Origin: Calamus simplicifolius
Taxonomy: Eukaryota; Streptophyta; Magnoliopsida; Arecales; Arecaceae
Direction: 5' to 3'
Length of the DNA stretch: 64,000 nucleotides
NCBI GenBank assembly: GCA_900491605.1
Contig: UESW01004567.1
Span: forward strand, 429,736-493,735
A program made the translations under genes and the position numbers. Under the pieces are notes generated by a model. That model was given only the letters and a program-made list of their open reading frames with translations, was not told the DNA's origin and did no database searches. Positions 58,601 through 64,000 of this stretch are shown one piece after another (position 1 is the stretch's first letter; every line of letters starts with the position of its first letter).

Positions 58601-58976
58601 TCGGGATCATGGCTTGGATCGATCGCAACTGTGGATCGTCGTCGATCAGATAGATCGCAACTGTCGGATCGATCATCGCCGATCGGGATCATGCATGGCT
58701 TGGATTGATCGCAACCGTCGGATCATTGCCGATCGGATTGATCGCAATGGTCTGAGATCGATCATCACTGATCGAGATCATGGCTTGGATCGATCACAAC
58801 CGTCGGATCATCGCCGATCGAATGGATCGCAATGGTCTGATCGATCATCGCCGATCAGGACCATGGATTGAATCGATCGCAACCATTGGATCGTCGCCTA
58901 TCGGATGGATCGCAAATGTCGGATCGATCATCGCTGATCGGGATCATGGCTTGGATCGATCACAACCGTCGGATCA
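55693..58976. repeat. GATC-rich tandem array in CACTA-3, unit about 84 bp, about 39 units
   Basis: ATCATGGCTTGGATCGATCG and close variants recur about every 84 bp. Units differ consistently from those of CACTA-1 and -2: they carry GATCGGATGGATTGCAACGG and mostly lack the GAGATCGGTCGTGG segment. A variant with ATTTATT in place of CTTGG recurs at 56016, 56434, 56602 and 56937. Open frames (56735-57277, 57625-58227, 58326-58871 and others) are repeat artefacts. Confidence 0.93.
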
Positions 58977-59079
58977 AAAATTAAATATATCAATATATTA
59001 AATTATCATTTTGTAATATTAAATGTAATAAACTATAATAATTACTTAATAAAATTAATATTATAAATTAATTTTTTAA

Positions 59080-59640
59080 AATATTAGCGATGCATTTTAT
59101 ATGCGTCGCAATATTAGTTTTAAATTAATAAACTAATATTGCGATGCATTCATTATGCGTCGCAATATTGCGACTATATACAATGCGTCATAATATTGGT
59201 TTTAAATTAATTAATAAACTAATATTGTGACGCATTCATTATGCATCGCAATATTGCGACGCATATACAATGCGTTGCAATATAGTTTTAATTAATAAAC
59301 TAATATTGCGACGCATTCATTATGCATCCCAATATTAGTTTTAAATTAATAAACTAATGTTGCGACGCATTCATTATGCATTGCAATATCGCGATGCATA
59401 TACAATGCATCGCAATATTAGTTTTAAATTAATAAACTAATATTGCGGTGCATATACAATGTGTCACAATATTGTGACGCAAATCTAATGCATCGCAATA
59501 TTGCGACGCAAATCTAATGCGTCGCTAATTTTTTGCCAAAATATCTATTGGCGCAACTTAGCAACGCAATCAGCGATGCATAATCTGTGTCCCTGATTAG
59601 CGATGGATTAGCGACGCAATTATGCGTCGCTAATACTAAT
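59080..59640. repeat. CACTA-3 inner subterminal-type repeats
   Basis: The unit AATATTGCGACGCATTCATT, with GCGTCGCAATATTAG and an AATTAATAAACTAA spacer, repeats about every 60-80 bp. It corresponds to 14097-14440 of CACTA-1 but is expanded. Confidence 0.85.
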
Positions 59641-60150
59641 TCATAAACCCCCCCCCTCTTCTTCTTTCTCCTCACGAGCTCGAACCCCCCCAACCGGCGT
59701 CTCCTTTCTCTCTCTCTTCCCCACCTCCGGCGGCTCTCCGGCACCCGACGACCTCGCGGTGAGGCCTATTTTCAGTACCCCTCCCTCCCTCCCTCCCCCC
59801 ACCCCTTCCATTCCGGCCACGGCGACGGCCGTGGCAATCGTCTCCAGCCACGACAGTGGCCGGCAACTTGGTGGCCTGGCCACGTGGCCAGGCCACCGTT
59901 GAAAAAAAAATTGGTTGGGGGGGGGGGGGGGTTCCCACCCATCCGGTAGCCAGGCCACCGTTAAAAAAAAAAAAAAAAGGCCAGGGGGGGTTTTCCCACC
60001 CCCCACCCCCTCCCGTTCGTTGCCGGCCATGGCCGTGGTCGGCAACTCAGTGGCGTGGCCACGGTGGCCAAGCCATCGTTAAAAAAAAAAATGGGGGGTC
60101 CCCACCCTCTATTGTTGCCGGCCACGGTGGCCAGGCCACCGATTAAAAAA
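59640..60150. repeat. CACTA-3 GC-rich GGCC block
   Basis: GGCC-rich, with C, G and A homopolymers, including about 16 G near 59917-59932. It has a perfect palindrome with arms GGCCTGGCCAC/GTGGCCAGGCC at about 59872-59893. Counterpart of 13180-14085. The minus frames 59514-60045 are composition artefacts. Confidence 0.75.
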
Positions 60151-60750
60151 AATATTATAAATAATATTTTATAATATTACAAAATTTATTATAAAATATA
60201 AATTTTTTTAAATAATATTTTAAAAAAAATATATAGTTTATTATAAAATATAAAATTTATTATAAAATAAAAATTTTATAATACAAAAAAATTGCATAAC
60301 TAATTTTTTTAATTAATACAAAAATTTATTATAAAATAATATTTTATAATATTACAAAAATATTGCATAACTAATTTTTCAACCAGAAATTAATTAGTTA
60401 ACATTATAAAAAATATTCTTAGTAAGTTGTTTTGATATATAATCTTAATAATTTATACGATCATATTATTTTATATATAAAGGGTTTTTTTTCCCCAACC
60501 CCTCCCATGAAAAATAATAATAAAAAAATATAAAGGGTTCCCCCCTTTCTTGTCATCATGGTAGTGTCTGTCGTCACTGCGCACGGACTTGGCCACGGTG
60601 GCCGATCCATGGGCAGAATAAAAAAAAAATTTCAAACCCTCATAGAAGTCCCATTCGACTATTTTTTAATTAATACAAAAAAATTATTATAAATTAATAT
60701 TTTATAATATTACAAAATATTTTGCATAACTAATTTTATTGATTAAATTA

Positions 60751-61990
60751 ATTAATTAATATTAGAAGCAGCTGGGGACAGTGGTCAGCCCCTCAAGTTA
60801 GCACTTCAATTATTCTCCCCTCCTCACTTGGTTTATCAATGAAATATGAAGTGGTTCACGGCCACCAATCTGCTCAAAAAATTAATATTTCTTGTGTTCA
60901 AATTATTTAGGCCATCACCAGTGACATCCAACTCAACTAGCTCTACCTTGTCTAGATTCCATTACAGTTCTCTACCTTATTGAGATCTTGAGCATGAACC
61001 TTAAGCAGAGTTAATCAGCCTGAGACCTCTCCAAGAGTACCAGTAGAATGCGATTATATACCGCAATGTGTAGCATCCCAAAATGATATAGTAGATTACG
61101 AGGACTATCATTTTATTCAGAGGCCTTCACATGATCTATATCCTAATCATCCCAATCCAAAGCTTCGTGAGCTTTATAGAATTGCCTCCATCTTTCTGCT
61201 TGCCAGAAGAAGCTGGGTTGTCAGCATCCCACTCATCCAATTCAATCAAGCACAAGCTGTTCCTTTGATATACTTATGCCGAGGACTCCCAGCACTGCCA
61301 TCGCTATCCATTTCCACGTACCCCATCTCCTGTGTATTCCTCGACCTTCTGGGATGCCATTGTCGCAATGCCTTTCATGATTCCCCAGGTCTCTTCCCAA
61401 GCTCGGTTGTCTGATGAGCTATATATCACATTAATTTACAGTTTCATACTTTCATTACCTTCTCATCATATCCACCTTCAGCCGCCTGCCAGTAAATCCA
61501 CAAGTAGTGTGCGCTCAGAATCATATAATTGATATGACATTATTTTTTAAAGGTTAATTTAGGTTTTTAAAAAAGTTATTTTAAAAATATAGTAAAAACA
61601 ATGCAACTAGATATCTTTTAATGATAACTTTATTTTTTTATTTTTTAAAAATAAAAAAGAAATAAAAGCGATATAAAACAAGTCATTTCTTTTTTCTAAA
61701 TAAAAATTTATGAAAATAACTTTTTATTTTTAATTTTCTATCATTTTGAGTTATATTTTTTTAAAAAAAATATTTTAGTTTTTATTCATTAAATATATTT
61801 TTATAATATTTTTTTAAAAAAATATAACCATCCTCGAAAACTAGATTACACCCTTGTTTCTTCTCTCTTGATGTCCAAAACATGTTACTCGCAGAGGAAA
61901 TTTTGATACCAGAACCAGAAACATTTGTATTTCCTCCTGCCATGTGGAAATATGTTAATACGATTTTAGTGGTTTTTAAAATTGTACCTT
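60751..61990. other. Intergenic DNA, no recognised gene
   Basis: Unique-looking, moderately AT-rich DNA. The frame 61332-61532 and the less AT-rich stretch at 61020-61530 match nothing I know on either strand. Confidence 0.5.
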
Positions 61991-61999
61991 CTTTTTAAG

Positions 62000-62783
62000 T
62001 TTGATAAAAGCTTATGAGAGGATCTCCAGCTTCATTGTGTCCCTCTCTATGAAGAGTGGATCGTCCTCTTTTTAACCTTGGGGCATAGCACGCATTCGAC
62101 CAGCCCCAAGTCATGTGGAGATGCGAAAGCGAGATGATATCCCTGCTGAAATTTCTGCAGCAGAATTTTGGATCTTGATCTTGGTAATCTTCCCAGATTG
62201 ATTAACAACTAGGATTTTCCTTGGTTTCTTGCGCCCCAAGATTGTAAAGAGGGTCGTGGCCTCTCTCTTCCTCACGTGAACCTTCAGATCTGATCCAGAA
62301 AATCAAGAGACGTTGCCCAAGAAGAAGGTGCTGCTAGGGTTTCTTCTTTTCTCCTTCTTTGAGAAAGGCGTTCAAGAAGATGGCTAGGGCAGAGATGACA
62401 GCAATAAAACCCTAGAAATCTAGGGCATCTATATGTGAGAAAGAGAGAAAGACGTGGATAAAAGAGAAAAGGAGAGGGATAGCTTATTCTAGGAAGAAAA
62501 TGTTTTTTTTTTCATTCATCTATAATCATCATCGTTACATGACTATATATAACATATCCCCATGACGGCCACCAAAATAAAACCAGCACCACACATGAAC
62601 CGGTGCCTTATTATATGGATAATAAACCCTAAAAACTCCCTTGGACCAACCCACACCTTGGGCCAAACCCAGCCAATGATAGACTAGCCCCCTCAAGACC
62701 CAACAACCTGGGCCTTAACCCTGTGGAGCCTACAAACCTCCACCCTAGGATTTAAGCTTTGGAGTACCACACCAGGCTCTACA
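62000..62783 (-). mobile_element. 3' LTR of a Copia element
   Basis: On the minus strand the polypurine-tract-like AAGGTGGAGAT immediately precedes TGTAGAGCCTGGTGTGG (from 62783), the start of the LTR, as in many Copia elements. A TATATATAG box lies near 62548. The far end of the LTR (about 62000) is not resolved, since no second LTR is in the window. Confidence 0.65.
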
Positions 62784-64000
62784 ATCTCCACCTTGGTGCT
62801 TCAAAGCTGCTAAAAAATCTGCACATTCCTCAGACCCATCAGTGTCACACATGAGAGAAAGCTATCCCGTGGAAGAGTCTTCGTAAGTGCATCTGCCTGG
62901 TTCTTCTTTGTATGAACTTTTACCAGCTCCACTTCACCTTCTTCCACAATTCTCTGATCCTGTGATACCACATCTATATGTTTGTGCGTCCATGATAGAT
63001 TGGGTTCTGAGCCAACTGCAGGCACTCTGACTATCACTGTGTAACAATACTGTACCCTGCTTCACCCCCATTTCCATGATGAGTCTCTTCAACCAAAGCC
63101 TCCTTGGCAGCATCTGTAATCCCTATATACTCAGCTTCTGTTGTAGACAAAGCTGTAATAGGTTGAAGGGTTGATCTCCAAGAAATTAATCCACCATACA
63201 TGCTAAACACATACCCTGTGGTAGACCTTCTTGTATCCAGATCACCTGCAAAATTTGCATCCACAAATCCTTCCAATGGACTTAATGACTTACTTGGGAT
63301 ATTAGATTTCTCCTTAGATCCATCTTGCTGCCCAAAAATTAGACCAAGTCCACGAGTTCCCTGAAGGTACCTCAAAATCCACTTGAGTGCCTTCCAGTGC
63401 TCCTTCCTTGGGTTCGCCATGAATCTGCTCACCTGGCTCACTGCATATGCTATGTCAGGCCTGCAACACACCATAGCATACATAATGCTGCCCACGGCAC
63501 TGGCATATGGAACTCTCTCCATGTACTCTTTCTCTTCATCTGTCTGGGGGTTTGTAACTTAGAAAGAGACATGTGACTAGCCAAAGGTGTTCCAACTGGT
63601 TTGGCCTTATCCATCCCAAACCTCTCCAACACCTTGTGAATATATCCACCCAATGACAGTGTAGAATTCCCTTGGTCCTATCTCTGTAAATTTTCCATCC
63701 CAAGTATCTTCCTAGCTGACCCCAAATCCTTCATTTCAAATTCTATTGATAATGCATATTTCAGTCCATTCACTGCTTCAACACTCCTGCTGGCAATGAG
63801 CATATCATCCACATACAGAAGGAGATACAGTGCATCATCCTCATCCACATCTTTCATATAGACACAAGTATCATGTTCACATCTAGAAAATCCAAGGCCC
63901 AAAATAAAAGTGTCAAACCTTTTGTACCACTGACGGGGTGACTGCTTCAAACCATAGCGATTTTTTAGTAGACACACTTTTTCTTCCAATCCAGATTCCT
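62784..64000 (-). pseudogene. Copia pol, 3' part (reverse transcriptase end and RNase H), runs off the window
   Basis: Reverse transcriptase at 64000-63678: LLKNRYGLKQSPRQWYKRFD, the catalytic LLLYVDDMLIAS, and FEMKDLGSARKILGM. Then GGYIHKVLERFGMDKAKPVG at about 63650. RNase H at 63522-63034: RVPYASAVGSIMYAMVCCRP, LKWILRYLQGT, GFVDANFAGDLDTRRSTTGY and ALSTTEAEYIG. The tail at 63037-62810 is THKHIDVV, EEGEVELVKVHTKKNQADAL and TKTLPRDSF. Breaks: a stop near 63677, a frameshift near 63545 and one near 63045. The rest of the element lies beyond 64000. Confidence 0.92.

Larger units (their letters stand above)
54795..60750 (-). mobile_element. CACTA transposon end, CACTA-3, far end not found
   Basis: The left end reads CACTACAAGAAAATACAGAA from 54795, the same terminus type as the right end of CACTA-1. 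It is followed in the expected order by subterminal repeats, a GATC array, inner subterminal repeats and the GGCC block. No matching CTTGTAGTG terminus appears by 64000, and no transposase gene is visible. The element is either truncated near 60.75 kb or continues beyond a later insertion. The end coordinate is approximate. Confidence 0.8.

Noticed and set aside
55693..58976. Centromeric satellite
   Set aside because: Periodicity and higher-order structure are reminiscent, but the array lies between CACTA subterminal repeats and its unit recurs at the same place in two other CACTA elements.
1..64000. tRNA, rRNA or snoRNA genes
   Set aside because: Reading both strands I found no cloverleaf-compatible tRNA with A and B boxes and no rRNA sequence. 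A covariance-model scan would be needed to exclude small RNAs.

Overview
This is a transposon-dominated stretch of a flowering-plant nuclear genome. It has spliceosomal introns, L1-type LINE, Copia, Athila-type Gypsy, CACTA, hAT and MITE elements, and plant gene families (PLATZ, serine carboxypeptidase-like). The GC-rich coding exons of the PLATZ gene and the very high transposon load fit a large monocot genome. That placement is inference; nothing here fixes the species.

Layout. 1-2.4 kb: AT-rich DNA, a small tandem repeat and a G-rich GRT-type degenerate repeat. 2.4-17.9 kb: two direct copies of a Copia-like LTR plus leader flank the 5' part of an Athila-type element. A 10.6-kb CACTA element (CACTA-1, 5712-16332, target duplication CTA) sits inside the gag of that element. 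17.9-24.8 kb: a probable solo LTR in a TA microsatellite, then a minus-strand serine carboxypeptidase-like (SCPL51-type) pseudogene that kept its first exon and four C-terminal exons but lost the catalytic middle. 24.8-32.3 kb: CACTA-2 (24835-32310, target duplication GGT), same family, opposite orientation, without the main transposase domains. 32.9-34.1 kb: a second copy of the SCPL 5' flank and a second copy of the GRT repeat. 35.6-38.2 kb: a LINE remnant with a solo Gypsy-like LTR in it, and inside that LTR a hAT-like transposon (36579-37901) that captured part of a WDR44-type gene. 40.2-46.1 kb: a full-length L1-type LINE with target duplication and poly(A). 47.4-48.3 kb: the only near-complete host gene, a three-exon PLATZ zinc-binding protein gene with a one-base frameshift in exon 1. 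49.6-52.7 kb: a diverged LTR-like repeat pair with a MITE between. 53-54.7 kb: Copia reverse-transcriptase remnant, tandem repeats and a GC-rich block. 54.8-about 60.75 kb: one end of a third CACTA element (CACTA-3). 62-64 kb: the 3' end of a Copia element on the minus strand, running out of the window.

The most unusual feature is shared by the three CACTA elements. Each carries, at the same end and between its subterminal repeats, a tandem array of a roughly 85-bp GATC/CGATCG-rich unit (about 0.9, 3.2 and 3.3 kb). The arrays have diverged by element, and one shows higher-order periodicity. They read as open in many frames on both strands but are not credible genes.
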